Both the position numbers and the translations under genes were made by a program. A DNA stretch of 64,000 bases, from positions 62,001 to 126,000 of the forward strand of contig JAABSP010000001.1 in NCBI GenBank assembly GCA_011390345.1. Direction: 5' to 3'. The number at the start of each line of letters is the position of its first letter. Within the stretch, counting starts at the first letter, position 1. Below are positions 36,263-46,258 of the stretch, one piece after another. The notes below the pieces were generated by a model that was not told where the DNA came from, made no database searches, and saw nothing but the letters and a program-made list of their open reading frames with translations. Origin of the DNA: Desulfobacteraceae bacterium (lineage in GTDB: Bacteria; Desulfobacterota; Desulfobacteria; Desulfobacterales; JAABSP01).

Positions 36263-37318
36263 TCACAACGGCCGATAGGAGAGGTGCAGATGCATCACCG
36301 ACCTCACTTCCCGGTCATGGGCGCCGCTGAATGTCCATGCATTCCGGCCCAGTTGGGACCAGTTCGGGTCCCCCAGCGTAACAGTGTGGGCTTCATTCGG
36401 CGCCAGAACAAAAGTGAGATCGCATTCCAGAGGAACCATCAGGTAGAAGCGGATCAGGAAGATCAGCGCGGCCCACTGCCGCCCCTCATCGATCATTTCG
36501 TAAAAACGATCCCGGGTCAATGGCCCCAGGGTGACCGCGATCTTTCCGGTCCGATCCTCCACCTCCTGGCCCAGCACCGCATCGACCCCCAGCCCTCCTG
36601 CGGCCCCGCCCCCCAGAAAAAGGCGCTGATCCGGCGGGATTGCCACCCGGTGTTCCACGCACTGCGCCACATCGACGTCGATTCCGGGAAAGGCGTCCAG
36701 CAGCAGGGTCTCCAGCCCCAGCGCAGAGCGCCGGTCCCCGGCAAAGAGGCCGATGTACCGCAGCAGCCCGTAAGGGTCCGGGGCCTGTGACCACAGGGTC
36801 TCATCCCGCAGCCCCAGCAGGCTGAAGAGGATGTCGGGATAATTTCCCGATCCGGCCTCCACCATCCCGTAGAGGGGCCGGTACTTCCCCTGGACCGCAA
36901 AGAAGATCTCGTAGAGGCGCTGGTGGATGATGTCGAGCAGAGCCCTCGCGGTGGTCTGATCCTCCAGCTCCGCGGCCATGAGATCTTCGGTGTAGAAGGC
37001 CGGCAGCGGAGAGGAGATCCCGTATAGCCCCATGAAGGTGGTCAGGATCGTCTCGATCCCTTTTTCGGGGCGGGATTCGATCCGGGAGACCTCCGCGCTG
37101 GGATAGTCGAGAAAGAGGTCGGGCCTTATCCGAAGCGCACCTGCCGCGATTCCGCCCTCCCGGACGCCTCTTTTCAGCAGCCGGATGGTCTGGAAAAAGG
37201 AGAAGGCCTCGGGATATTTCTCCAGCCGTTCCTTCAGTGCTGGTTCCAGGTCCGGTTCCATGTTCGGTTTCAGATCCGATTTCAGATCAGGGGACGGGTC
37301 CCCAGTCTCGGCAGCCAT
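36263..37318 (-). CDS. tssG: T6SS baseplate protein TssG
   Basis: This 351-residue ImpH/VasB-family protein is part of the T6SS baseplate wedge together with TssE, TssF and TssK. Family features are FSFFQTIRLLKRG near residue 38, YGISSPLPAFYTEDL near 113, and the C-terminal LTFVLAPNEAHTVTLGDPNWSQLG. Its start overlaps the 3' end of tssF by 37 bases. Gene order hcp-tssE-tssF-tssG is standard. Confidence 0.9.
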   Translation of the reverse strand: MAAETGDPSPDLKSDLKPNMEPDLEPALKERLEKYPEAFSFFQTIRLLKRGVREGGIAAGALRIRPDLFLDYPSAEVSRIESRPEKGIETILTTFMGLYGISSPLPAFYTEDLMAAELEDQTTARALLDIIHQRLYEIFFAVQGKYRPLYGMVEAGSGNYPDILFSLLGLRDETLWSQAPDPYGLLRYIGLFAGDRRSALGLETLLLDAFPGIDVDVAQCVEHRVAIPPDQRLFLGGGAAGGLGVDAVLGQEVEDRTGKIAVTLGPLTRDRFYEMIDEGRQWAALIFLIRFYLMVPLECDLTFVLAPNEAHTVTLGDPNWSQLGRNAWTFSGAHDREVRSVMHLHLSYRPL

Positions 37319-39027
37319 GGGATACGCTCTCCTGTAAGCACGTCTTCAAGGGTCAGTACCGTATAGGTGTTGATGCTCGCACAGGTCCCCAGAAAGCGGT
37401 CGAGGATGGAACCGAGCAGCGCCATGTCGCCGATGCCGGAGAAGTGGTCCGAGCGGGTCTTGATGAAAATCGACTGGCCCCGGTAGATCGCGCCGCCAAA
37501 GAGGCGCTCCTGGGGGGAGACCGTCACCGCGTCGATGCCGTCGATCCTTTTGCGGTTGGCGATCTCCCGGGGCTTGTCCCGGCCCCCGGGGATGAGATAG
37601 AAGGTGAGCAGGGTCTTCAAACTTTCGGTGCTGGCGATGGAGAGGTAGTTGAGGGAGAGATGGGCCAACAGATACCAGAGCAGGTCCCCTTCGATCGGAG
37701 GCCGCTGGCTCGCGGTGGGCGGCGTGATGTTTTTATACGTCACCAGCTCCGGCGTGTCGCTGGTGGGCCGGGAGATGTCCCCCCGCTGGAGAAGATCGGG
37801 AAGCGTGTCGTTGGTGCAGGTGAGCGCAACCGAGATGGTCTCGGCGACCGGCAGGGGCTCGGACTCGGGATAGGCCACCGACAGGAGCACGTCGATCTGA
37901 CCGTCCCGTGTGGAGGGTCGGAATACGGTCTGGTAAACCGGAGACGCGTCCCGCTGCGGGTTGAAGCCGGTAAAAGGGAGAAAGTAACGCTTCTCCGCAG
38001 TGCCGCTGACGAATCCTGACACACCATCCACCGAAAAGACCTGAAAGGTTCCGGGGGCCATTCCCCCGGGCCGGATCGGAACCTCGCTCTCCTGGTGTTC
38101 GATTAGCACCGGCTCAGCATCCCGGGTAAAGAGATTGACCGCAGGGGTGGCAAAGAGGACGAACCGGTCCGTATTTACCTTGGGCACTTCAAAGGGGGGG
38201 AGGTTGCAGACAAAGGTGACGCTGAAAGCGGTTCCGCTCCCCCGGTTCTTCCATTGGGAGAGATCCAGATCGAAAAACATGAATTTCTCTGGAAAGAGAA
38301 AATACTCCTGGATCAGCCGGAAGCTGGGGAAGACGTTTGTGGGGTAGGGAAGGAGTGCGGCATCCGGATCGAAGCCGGCCGGGGAAAGGGATTCTGGCGG
38401 AGGGGTATAGGCCGCGCCCGGCGCCTCGATCCGGATCTCTTTGAGGTAGCGGGTCAGCAGCAGATAGAGGTCGGCCGTCTCCTCGTAATCCCCCGCGATG
38501 TGCAGCCGGAGCCTTTCGGCATCCCATTCCCCCAGGGTCATGGCGATAAAGGAGAAGTCGAGCCGGATCTCCAGCAGATCCACCTGGTGGCCCCGAAGGC
38601 TCCGCTCTGCCAGCGCGGCCCCCTTCAACTGCAGGGGGCTCACTTCAACTGCCCGGCAGGTGCGGAACCGGCAGACCGTGTCATTGACCGGAACCGAGTC
38701 GATGTGGGTGCTTGCCGGAACCGTAAACCGTTCGTTGAGGTTATCCTTGGGCGCAAATGCGATAATGGTTGCCGAAGGCACGGGCCGCAGATAATGGGGG
38801 CAGATCATCTGCATCAGGGTGTGGAGGATCTCGGGCAGTTCGTCGTCGAGCTTGCGGCGGATGCCCGCGGTCAGAAAGGCCACCCCCTCCAGAAGCCGCT
38901 CCACATCGGCATCGGCCGAGGGGCCGCTCAAGAGAGGGGCCAGGATCGGGTGCTCCTGAGAGAATTCCCGGCCCAGATCCTTGAGCCGGCGCAGCTCCCG
39001 CCGATAGTATTCGCTGAATACGGGCAT
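37282..39027 (-). CDS. tssF: T6SS baseplate protein TssF
   Basis: This 581-residue ImpG/VasA-family protein is the main wedge protein of the T6SS baseplate. The N-terminus FSEYYRRELRRLKDLGREF and the phrase HPILAPLLSGPSADADVERLLEGVAFL are diagnostic. It lies 21 bases after tssE and overlaps tssG. Length is normal for the family. Confidence 0.93.
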   Translation of the reverse strand: MPVFSEYYRRELRRLKDLGREFSQEHPILAPLLSGPSADADVERLLEGVAFLTAGIRRKLDDELPEILHTLMQMICPHYLRPVPSATIIAFAPKDNLNERFTVPASTHIDSVPVNDTVCRFRTCRAVEVSPLQLKGAALAERSLRGHQVDLLEIRLDFSFIAMTLGEWDAERLRLHIAGDYEETADLYLLLTRYLKEIRIEAPGAAYTPPPESLSPAGFDPDAALLPYPTNVFPSFRLIQEYFLFPEKFMFFDLDLSQWKNRGSGTAFSVTFVCNLPPFEVPKVNTDRFVLFATPAVNLFTRDAEPVLIEHQESEVPIRPGGMAPGTFQVFSVDGVSGFVSGTAEKRYFLPFTGFNPQRDASPVYQTVFRPSTRDGQIDVLLSVAYPESEPLPVAETISVALTCTNDTLPDLLQRGDISRPTSDTPELVTYKNITPPTASQRPPIEGDLLWYLLAHLSLNYLSIASTESLKTLLTFYLIPGGRDKPREIANRKRIDGIDAVTVSPQERLFGGAIYRGQSIFIKTRSDHFSGIGDMALLGSILDRFLGTCASINTYTVLTLEDVLTGERIPWLPRLGTRPLI

Positions 39028-39048
39028 GAAAGGTATTGGGTCCTTTAT

Positions 39049-39492
39049 CTATTCATTGATCTCGGGGCCGATCTCGAACTGGCTGTCGGCCATCATCCGG
39101 GTCAGCAGTCGAAGAGGAATCCTTCGTTCCTCGTGGACAATGATCCCGGAAAGGGAGAACCGGAGCGCGAGATCGGCCTCGGTGCTGCCTTCAAAGGAGA
39201 CCTTCACCTCCTTGATCCGGGGCTCGTACCGCTCCACAGCCTTTGCGATGATCTGTCGGATCCGCTCTGTTTCGGGAGAGGCGAACTCCCCGGGAAGATC
39301 CGAAAGATCCGGAATCCCGAATGCCGGGTCCGCGGGCGCGGTCCCCTGCCGGGTATTGAGAATCCGCAGGAGATGATCCGTCACCGAGCGGACCAGCCGC
39401 TGCTCATCGGTTTGGGCCGGGGCCTGGGTAAGATCATTGTTTTGCGCCCTGTGCCGGTTGATAAGCCGTTCCAGAAGCCGTTCGATTCCCAC
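39049..39492 (-). CDS. tssE: T6SS baseplate protein TssE (gp25-like)
   Basis: This 147-residue GPW/gp25-family protein helps start sheath polymerisation at the baseplate. LLERLINRHRAQ opens the protein. ILNTRQGTAPADPAFGIPDL is the conserved core and contains the FGIPDL signature. It lies 27 bases after hcp1 and 21 before tssF. Confidence 0.88.
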   Translation of the reverse strand: MGIERLLERLINRHRAQNNDLTQAPAQTDEQRLVRSVTDHLLRILNTRQGTAPADPAFGIPDLSDLPGEFASPETERIRQIIAKAVERYEPRIKEVKVSFEGSTEADLALRFSLSGIIVHEERRIPLRLLTRMMADSQFEIGPEINE

Positions 39493-39519
39493 AGGCTGTC
39501 GCTCCTCCTCTCCTTTTAC

Positions 39520-40014
39520 CTACCGCTCTTCGGGCGCGATCCAAGATTCCTCGTGCTCCACACCGTCCACCTCCCAGGTCCAGGTGATCCGCTCGTAGGC
39601 AAAGGAGACGTCTTCCATGAACTTGTAATCGGCATTGTCCGGATGGAGCCGGTGGGGGGAGATTGGCCGGATCCGAGTGACGATGGCATTGGCCAGTTGG
39701 ATCGTATAGAATTTCTCCCGGCCCCAGGTACTGGGAGCGGGAAAGTACCAGGAGAAGACCACCTTGGTCAGCTTCTCCCCGTCGCAGAGGAGCTTGTAGA
39801 GTTTGGGTGTGCTCCGGTCGATCTCCTTGTTGATGACGATGTCGGTGTGGACCCGCCGGCCGATGGGCAGCCCGGTCTCTTTGCTTCTGGGCATCTCCAC
39901 TGCGTGCTCGAATGCATAGATCTCGATGGCCCCTTCCAGCCCCTCGAGATCGCAGGAGCCCCGGATCTCTCCCTGTCGTTCCCCCCAAAGGGTCATAAAG
40001 CCGGGCATCGGCAT
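39520..40014 (-). CDS. hcp: T6SS tube protein Hcp (copy 1)
   Basis: This 164-residue Hcp stacks as hexameric rings to form the inner tube and can carry effectors. WGERQGEIRGSC, GAIEIYAFEHAVEMP and the final ITWTWEVDGVEHEESW are typical. The ATG at 40014 gives the usual MPMPGF start and the right distance from AAGGGAG; an ATG three codons earlier would sit directly on the ribosome site. It heads the minus-strand tss genes and is divergent from tssA. Confidence 0.92.
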   Translation of the reverse strand: MPMPGFMTLWGERQGEIRGSCDLEGLEGAIEIYAFEHAVEMPRSKETGLPIGRRVHTDIVINKEIDRSTPKLYKLLCDGEKLTKVVFSWYFPAPSTWGREKFYTIQLANAIVTRIRPISPHRLHPDNADYKFMEDVSFAYERITWTWEVDGVEHEESWIAPEER

Positions 40015-40126
40015 GGAATTCATCTCCCTTTTATTGCTTCGGTCTTATCCGCCCGAGCGGTTCTATCTCTTTTCCTACAGGAGCATGAGTCTTGTCAATA
40101 GATAAATGGAAAGCGCCATTTACCGC

Positions 40127-40155
40127 TTGACAAAAAATGGCCGATTCTTTATCAA
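40127..40155 (+). promoter_or_regulatory. Probable tssA promoter
   Basis: TTGACA (40127-40132), a 17-base spacer and TATCAA (40150-40155) make a reasonable sigma-70 promoter in the 180-base divergent region. It lies on top of an upstream in-frame ATG (40137), which argues that tssA translation starts further right. A perfect TATAAT at 40173-40178 has no matching -35 box. Confidence 0.45.
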
Positions 40156-40196
40156 GACAAAAGCGCCAAACGTATAATTTCAGGAGCGTAACCAAC

Positions 40197-41930
40197 TTGG
40201 ATTTTACCGCCCTCGGCAATACCCCCATCAGCAACGAACGGCCTACCGGAGCCGATGCCCGGTATGATTCCGGGTTCCAGGATCTTCAGACTGAGATCGG
40301 CAAACTCTCCACCCCCCCGGGAATCGTGGACTGGGAGAGGGTGGCGGAGCTGGCCGCGTCCATCCTTGAAACCAAGTCCAAAGACCTGCAGGCCGCGAGT
40401 TATCTCGCGGTCGCGCTGATCCATACCCGGAAGGCCGAGGGGGTGAAGATCGGGCTGACGATCTACGAGGATCTGCTCACAAATTTCTGGGATGATCTCT
40501 TTCCTGCGAGGAAGCGGGGCCGGAGCAGCGCGGTGGAATGGTGGGCAGAGCGGTCGGACGCGGCCCTCAAACACATTCTGCCCGGGATTTCCAAGGTGGA
40601 TCGGGATGCGCTGCTGGAGAGGTTGAACCGGATCGAGGATCTGCTGGCGGAGAAGCTGGAGGAGCCGCCGCCGCTGAAGCTGCTGCTGCGGACATTGAAG
40701 TCTCTGCCGCTCTCGGAAGAGGGGGCCCCGCCCCCGGAAAACGGCCAAAAGCCGGAGGCCGGGAAAGCCGCGCCCTTGGAAAGCGCGTCCTTGGAAACCG
40801 CATCCGGGCCGCGGTCAAAGTCCCCGGAATCTGAGAAACCGGACACTGCCCCTGAAGAGGCGCCGCCGGAACAGAGCGCGCGGGAAGATAAAGGGCCGAA
40901 GAAAGAGGAAACCAATGCCCCGACGGCTCCTCCCCCGCGCCCGGAAACCACGAATGGGCCGGAAGGGAAGTCCGCGCCAAAGATCCCGGCCCCGCTCTCC
41001 AATGAAGCGAAGGAGGCCCGAAAGGGGATCGAGGCCGCTTACCGGCAACTGCACCAGACCGCGATGGCCCTCCAGCAGGCGGAGCCTGAAAACCCCGCGG
41101 CCTATCGAACCAACCGGATCTCGGCCTGGGCTCTGATCACCGTACCCCCCCGGCAGTCCAACGGCAGAAGCCAGATCCCCCCGCCCCAGACCGGCACGGC
41201 AGGCCGACTTCGGGAGCTGCGGGAGAGCGGCAACTGGTCCGGGCTGCTCCGGGGGGCCGAGGCCGAACTCCACCGATTCGTCTTCTGGCTCGATCTCAAT
41301 CGGTTTTCCCATGAAGCCCTCTCCCGTCTAAACGGGGAAAAGGGTTTTGAAAATGCGCAAAAGGCCGTGCAGGAGGAGACCCTTTCCTTTATGGGGCGGC
41401 TTTGGGGCCTGGAGAAGATGGCCTTTGCCGACGGAACTCCTTTTGCCGATGAAGAGACCCGGAAGTGGCTCGATTCCCTAGGGGGAAGTCTTTCAGATGG
41501 GGCCGGGGCCGGTTTTTCCGCGCCGGCAAGGCAGGTCTCCCCGGATGCGGCTTGGGTGAACCGAGCTGTGGAAAAGGGGAGAGCGCTCGCGGAAGGGAAC
41601 CGGCTGTCGGATGCCCTGGTCTATTTTCAGGGGGGAATCCGAAGCGCGGCTTCAAAGGAGGCGGAACTGGTCTGGCGGATCTCCCTGGCCGATCTGCTCC
41701 TCGAATACGGGCAGCCGGAGCTGGCGACCTCCCATCTGGAGCGGATCATGGCCGAGATCGAGGCGCACCGGCTGGAGATCTGGGACACGGAGCTGGCGCT
41801 GGCCGGACTCTCTGCGGTCTGGGAGGGGGCCGCGGCTGGTGTGTTGAAGATGGTTGACGCGGCCGGGATTCTGGGGCGGATTGCGGCGCTGGATGCGGCT
41901 CATGCGCTTCGGCTCAAGACATCGCGGTAA
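40197..41930 (+). CDS. tssA: T6SS protein TssA (ImpA N-terminal domain)
   Basis: This 577-residue ImpA-family protein caps the baseplate or the distal sheath end during assembly. The conserved ImpA_N block is GNTPISNERPTGADARYDSGF right at the start and ASILETKSKDLQAASYLAVALI near residue 55. A long Pro/Glu/Ala-rich linker (residues about 190-280) is followed by a helical C-terminal VasJ-like domain. TTG at 40197 is chosen because AGGAG lies 10 bases upstream; an ATG at 40137 would overlap the likely promoter and add 20 unconserved residues. Confidence 0.88.
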   Translation: MDFTALGNTPISNERPTGADARYDSGFQDLQTEIGKLSTPPGIVDWERVAELAASILETKSKDLQAASYLAVALIHTRKAEGVKIGLTIYEDLLTNFWDDLFPARKRGRSSAVEWWAERSDAALKHILPGISKVDRDALLERLNRIEDLLAEKLEEPPPLKLLLRTLKSLPLSEEGAPPPENGQKPEAGKAAPLESASLETASGPRSKSPESEKPDTAPEEAPPEQSAREDKGPKKEETNAPTAPPPRPETTNGPEGKSAPKIPAPLSNEAKEARKGIEAAYRQLHQTAMALQQAEPENPAAYRTNRISAWALITVPPRQSNGRSQIPPPQTGTAGRLRELRESGNWSGLLRGAEAELHRFVFWLDLNRFSHEALSRLNGEKGFENAQKAVQEETLSFMGRLWGLEKMAFADGTPFADEETRKWLDSLGGSLSDGAGAGFSAPARQVSPDAAWVNRAVEKGRALAEGNRLSDALVYFQGGIRSAASKEAELVWRISLADLLLEYGQPELATSHLERIMAEIEAHRLEIWDTELALAGLSAVWEGAAAGVLKMVDAAGILGRIAALDAAHALRLKTSR

Positions 41931-42001
41931 GCATCATGAGAGCGCTCCTTTGTTTTGAAATCTTACGTCGAACAGACCGCTTTTGAACATCAGGAGGAGA
42001 T

Positions 42002-45000
42002 ATGCCGGATCGGATCATTTATGAATTCACCTGTCAGGGACTGGAATCGGGGCAGTCACTTTCGGTCATTGATTTCAAGGGCTTTGAAGCGATCTCCCGC
42101 CTTTATGAATTCACCATCAACCTCAAGTCCGAAAGCCCCGACATCGACATGGACGCCATGCTCTCCGCCCCCTGCACCCTCCGGATGCGGATCGGCGGAT
42201 ACGAGCGGCCCGTCCACGGCGTTCTCTCCGATTTCGAACAGCTCCATCAGGTGGATAAATTCACCTTCTACCGGGCCGTTCTGGTGCCGAAGCTCTGGCA
42301 GCTCTCCCTCTACCAGGCAAATGAAATCTATCTCAACGATCAGGCTGACAAACCCGGAACCGATGTGCCGGAGATTCTCGGGTTCATCCTGAAAGAGTGC
42401 GGGTTGAACAAGGATATCGACTATCGGATGACACTGAACAGCACCTATCCGAAGCACCCCTACCGCTGCCAGTGGAACGAAACCCACCTCAACTACATCT
42501 CCCGGCTCATGGAGCACGAGGGGATCTACTATTACTTCGAACAGGGAGATGACCGGGAACGGATCGTCTTCTGCGATCTGCGGCAGGGGCATTCTCCTGT
42601 GGAAAATCCCGATGTCAACTACTCCCCGGTTGCGGGTCTGGATATCGATGAAGCCGTCAACAACATCCATGCCCTGGTCTGCCGGCAGAAGCGGATGCCG
42701 ATAACGGTGATTCTCAAAGACTATAATTATGAGAAGCCGAGTCTGGATGTCACCGGAAAGGCCGAGGTGGACCCGAATGGGATCGGCGAGGTCTTCCGAT
42801 ATGGCGACAACTTTGACACCCCGGAGGAGGGACATCGTCTGGCCGGGATTCGCGCACAAGAGATCTATACGAACAAGGAGCGGTATTTCGGCGAAAGCAT
42901 GGTGAGCCGCCTTGTGCCCGGCCATCTCTTCACCATGCAGGGCCACTATCGGGAGACCTTCAATCGGGAATACCTGGTGACCGAGATCCGGCACGAGGGA
43001 GCCGCGCCCAGCTATCTCGCGGACCGAGGGGAGGGCGAGCCCATGTCGGCCTATCACAATTCCTTTACTGCGATTCCGTCAACTGTGCAGTTCCGGCCTG
43101 AGCGGAGGACCGAAAAGCCCCGGTTCCACGGCCAGATCAACGCGGTGGTCGATGGGGAGGCCTCCGGGAAGTATGCGGAGCTGGATGACCAGGGGCGGTA
43201 TAAGATACGGCTGCCCTTTGACCGGGAGAATAGTCACGGCCAGGGCAAGGCGTCTTACTGGTTCCGGAAGGCCGAGCCCCATGCCGGGCCCAACGAGGGG
43301 ATGCACTTTCCCCTGCGGCAGAAGACCGAGGTGCTTCTTTCTTTTATCGATGGAGATCCGGACCGACCCGTGATCAGCAGCGCGATCGCGAATCCCGCAA
43401 GTCCCAATGTGGTGACCGGGAAGAATCAGACGAACAATGTGATTCGGACGAGTGCGGGAAACTTGATCGATATGGAGGATACAGAAGAGAGCAAACGGAT
43501 CAAGATGTTCTCCCCGGAAGCCAATTCTTATCTGCATTTAGGGGCTCCGAATCATGAGGGACGAGGCATTGTCATGTTGACCCAGGGGATTTACCGCTCG
43601 GAGATCGGCGGAGGGTATCAGGTGACCCTGGCAACGGAGCCGGAATACAAAAAGGCAGTTGTCGGCCATGAGATGGGAAGCAGCGTTGAATGGATTCGTG
43701 TGGATGAGGGCGGCAGCGGCTATACCGCAAATGTGACAGTCACCCTCGAAGGGGGCGGCGGGAGTGGAGCAACCGCGACGGCAATTGTAGATTCCGCTGC
43801 TGACCAGGTCGCCGAGATATCCGTCAAGGAGCCCGGCAGCGGATATGCCGGCGCACCGGAAGTTACAGTGACAACTGCCGATGGTGACAATGGCCCAGGG
43901 GCAGAAGCTGTTGCAGAAATCGCTTCCGGCGAGGTGGTTGCCATTCGAGTGACCAGTTGCGGCAGCGGATATACCAGCGCTCCAACAGTGGAGATTGATC
44001 CTCCGTCACCGATAACGGCAACAGCCTTCGCGGAACTGGGTACGGGAGAAGTGACAGAGATCCAAGTGACCAATGCCGGCAGCGGCTATACCAGCGCTCC
44101 CTCAGTTTCTTTCTCTGGCGGCGGCGGTTCCGGTGCAATGGCTGAGGCATCCATCAGTCCTGCCGGCCAGATCCTGGGAATACATATGTTCAATGGTGGC
44201 ATAGGCTATACCAGTCCTCCCAGTGTATCCTTTTCCGGCGGGGGCAGCGGTTCCGGTGCAACGGCCGAGGCATCCGTCAGCCCTGCTGACCAGGTTGTCA
44301 GGATCATGATCACCAATAATGGCGGCGGATATGGTGAGGTGCCTGCCATATCCATTTCTGGCGCTAGCGGCTCAGGGGCAGCGGCGTCGGCTGAAGTCGC
44401 ATATGGTGAAGTCGTTGCCATTGAGGTCACGAATGGCGGCAGCGACTATACAGATAGCCCGACAGTCACGATTGATGCACCGCAAACCGAACAGGCAAAC
44501 GCAGAGAGCGAATTGGGAATCGGCGAAATCGTGGCGGTTCGGGTGGATAGCGGCGGCAGCGGATATACGACTGCTCCAACCGTTTCCTTCGAACCTGATG
44601 AAGGCAGTTCTGGTTCCGGTGCAACGGCTACGGCGTTTCTAGGAGATGTCGCAATCGGTGATGAGGATGCGATCACCGGTTCCGATATGGATGGACAGTC
44701 CGATGTATTTACAGCCGAAATGATAAAAGAGATCCATCCTTTCCACAAAAGAGATCCGGAATGGGGGAATATCGATAAGGAGAATGATCAAAATGTTGAA
44801 TTGAATCCGCAGTTCGATGAACAGGAGAAGAGCGAAATCCGGGGCGACTATATCATTTTGCGGTCTCTCGGAGAACACTATACCTATACAAAAGGAAATC
44901 AGTATTCGTTCCATCATCCCAAAAACAAAGAATTTACCTTTGGCAACTCTTTTACGGTGAACCATTGGAAAGAGGATGGGTATCTGAATGACAGCAGCAA

Positions 45001-46258
45001 TCCGAAGGCTTTGATGGAAGATCTTGTGGGAGCGGAACGAGGGTATAATCCGAATGGGGTGAAAACCTATTACGGCCAAACCCCGGCCGGGGCCAATGAT
45101 GATGAAAAATGGAATGCGATTATCAATAATGCCCGGGTTTCTCTATCTGAATATGATACCATCACCGGCCAGAAAGGCAATATATATGATTTCGGAGGGT
45201 ATTGGAACTACAACCTTGGAAATAGTTATGAAGAAGCCCATATTGACCAGCAGGCTGAACTGAACGCAAATCATCAGATTCAATGGCCCGGAGACGACAA
45301 ATTGGGTAACGAAGGCGGAAAGATTGCCGCCGGCATTATGAAGGGTGCTGCAGCCGTTGCATCAGGCCCTATCGGTATAATTGCCGGCGCTCTGACGCTT
45401 GGATTGCAGATGGGCTTATCCGAGTCACCCAAAAAAAGAAATGTGGGTGATGTATTTGAAGAGGGGGGTCCGAATGCTGGGGAGATAAAAACGGATGAAG
45501 CTAAAGTTACGAAGACACTTCCTGATGATGAGAAAAATACAGAAAATCTGACTACAGACAACACATGGGTCACTAAACAATTCGGCAATACATATGATTT
45601 TATGGAAGGCCAATCCATCGATATCCGTATTGGAGATCAAGAGGAGCACAGCAGAGGCAACACATACGAGTATACCTATGGCGGCACCCATGAAGAGACG
45701 ATGATCAGCGGCATTGGAATAAAAACCTCTTGGGAAAAAAGTGGCGGCGGACAGCACTGGGAACAGCATTGGGATCCCATTACCGGAGAATTTCTTTCCT
45801 ATGAGTATAAAAACAGAGGTTACTTCTCTTTTGAACTTCAGCTTCCGAAATTCTTACCGACGCTTAGTATTTCATTGAGCCTTGAAAACTTGAAAACATC
45901 TTTATCGATCAGTGCAGGTGCAAAATTAGACATATCTGCTAGTGCTTCAGCATCAAGCGATATATCAGTCAGCGCTGGCATAAAAGGAAATATAGATATT
46001 GGAGCCAGCGTTGCATGGACTTTGAAGGGTCATGTGGGAGGCGAGATGACCTACAATCTGGCAACAATGAAATGGGATGGAGAGTTTATGGGCTTTAGAG
46101 CGCAAAAAGATGCTGCAATAGCTGCTGATAATCGACAATTAGTACTTAAAACTTTAACTACGAAAATTATAGATAATGGTGTGACCCTTTTGAATGCAAA
46201 AGGCGAGATCTATCAGAGAAATTTAACTTCTTATATCGGACAAATGTTTAATTTATAA
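42002..46258 (+). CDS. vgrG: T6SS spike protein VgrG with large C-terminal extension
   Basis: This 1418-residue VgrG forms the trimeric spike tip. Residues 1-500 are the standard core: the gp27-like part (FTCQGLESGQSLSVIDFKGFEAIS), the EGIYYYFEQGDD motif and the gp5-like PHAGPNEGMHFPL. After a beta-helix stretch come eight 40-residue Gly-rich repeats (residues about 562-882). Then follow about 530 residues with no family I recognise, including a hydrophobic Ala/Gly segment near 1125-1145 and a Ser/Ile-rich beta region near 1290-1340. The extension is likely the effector or its carrier. The last 1.5 kb looks richer in A+T than its neighbours, as in transferred cargo. Confidence 0.92.
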   Translation: MPDRIIYEFTCQGLESGQSLSVIDFKGFEAISRLYEFTINLKSESPDIDMDAMLSAPCTLRMRIGGYERPVHGVLSDFEQLHQVDKFTFYRAVLVPKLWQLSLYQANEIYLNDQADKPGTDVPEILGFILKECGLNKDIDYRMTLNSTYPKHPYRCQWNETHLNYISRLMEHEGIYYYFEQGDDRERIVFCDLRQGHSPVENPDVNYSPVAGLDIDEAVNNIHALVCRQKRMPITVILKDYNYEKPSLDVTGKAEVDPNGIGEVFRYGDNFDTPEEGHRLAGIRAQEIYTNKERYFGESMVSRLVPGHLFTMQGHYRETFNREYLVTEIRHEGAAPSYLADRGEGEPMSAYHNSFTAIPSTVQFRPERRTEKPRFHGQINAVVDGEASGKYAELDDQGRYKIRLPFDRENSHGQGKASYWFRKAEPHAGPNEGMHFPLRQKTEVLLSFIDGDPDRPVISSAIANPASPNVVTGKNQTNNVIRTSAGNLIDMEDTEESKRIKMFSPEANSYLHLGAPNHEGRGIVMLTQGIYRSEIGGGYQVTLATEPEYKKAVVGHEMGSSVEWIRVDEGGSGYTANVTVTLEGGGGSGATATAIVDSAADQVAEISVKEPGSGYAGAPEVTVTTADGDNGPGAEAVAEIASGEVVAIRVTSCGSGYTSAPTVEIDPPSPITATAFAELGTGEVTEIQVTNAGSGYTSAPSVSFSGGGGSGAMAEASISPAGQILGIHMFNGGIGYTSPPSVSFSGGGSGSGATAEASVSPADQVVRIMITNNGGGYGEVPAISISGASGSGAAASAEVAYGEVVAIEVTNGGSDYTDSPTVTIDAPQTEQANAESELGIGEIVAVRVDSGGSGYTTAPTVSFEPDEGSSGSGATATAFLGDVAIGDEDAITGSDMDGQSDVFTAEMIKEIHPFHKRDPEWGNIDKENDQNVELNPQFDEQEKSEIRGDYIILRSLGEHYTYTKGNQYSFHHPKNKEFTFGNSFTVNHWKEDGYLNDSSNPKALMEDLVGAERGYNPNGVKTYYGQTPAGANDDEKWNAIINNARVSLSEYDTITGQKGNIYDFGGYWNYNLGNSYEEAHIDQQAELNANHQIQWPGDDKLGNEGGKIAAGIMKGAAAVASGPIGIIAGALTLGLQMGLSESPKKRNVGDVFEEGGPNAGEIKTDEAKVTKTLPDDEKNTENLTTDNTWVTKQFGNTYDFMEGQSIDIRIGDQEEHSRGNTYEYTYGGTHEETMISGIGIKTSWEKSGGGQHWEQHWDPITGEFLSYEYKNRGYFSFELQLPKFLPTLSISLSLENLKTSLSISAGAKLDISASASASSDISVSAGIKGNIDIGASVAWTLKGHVGGEMTYNLATMKWDGEFMGFRAQKDAAIAADNRQLVLKTLTTKIIDNGVTLLNAKGEIYQRNLTSYIGQMFNL
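43685..44647 (+). repeat. Eight 40-residue Gly-rich repeats in VgrG
   Basis: Units share VVAI.VT..GSGYTSAPTVSFSG followed by GGGGSGATATA and a short closing helix or strand. Similar repeats occur in surface and phage-tail proteins, where they form extended beta structures. They probably lengthen the spike between the VgrG core and the C-terminal cargo. Confidence 0.85.

Noticed and set aside
40137-40196. Upstream ATG as tssA start
   Set aside because: It lies inside the likely promoter, lacks a ribosome site and adds residues outside the ImpA domain.
43685-44647. Repeat block considered as a CRISPR or other non-coding array
   Set aside because: The periodicity is 120 bases at protein level inside one open frame. 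Units are diverged, and there are no spacers or cas genes.
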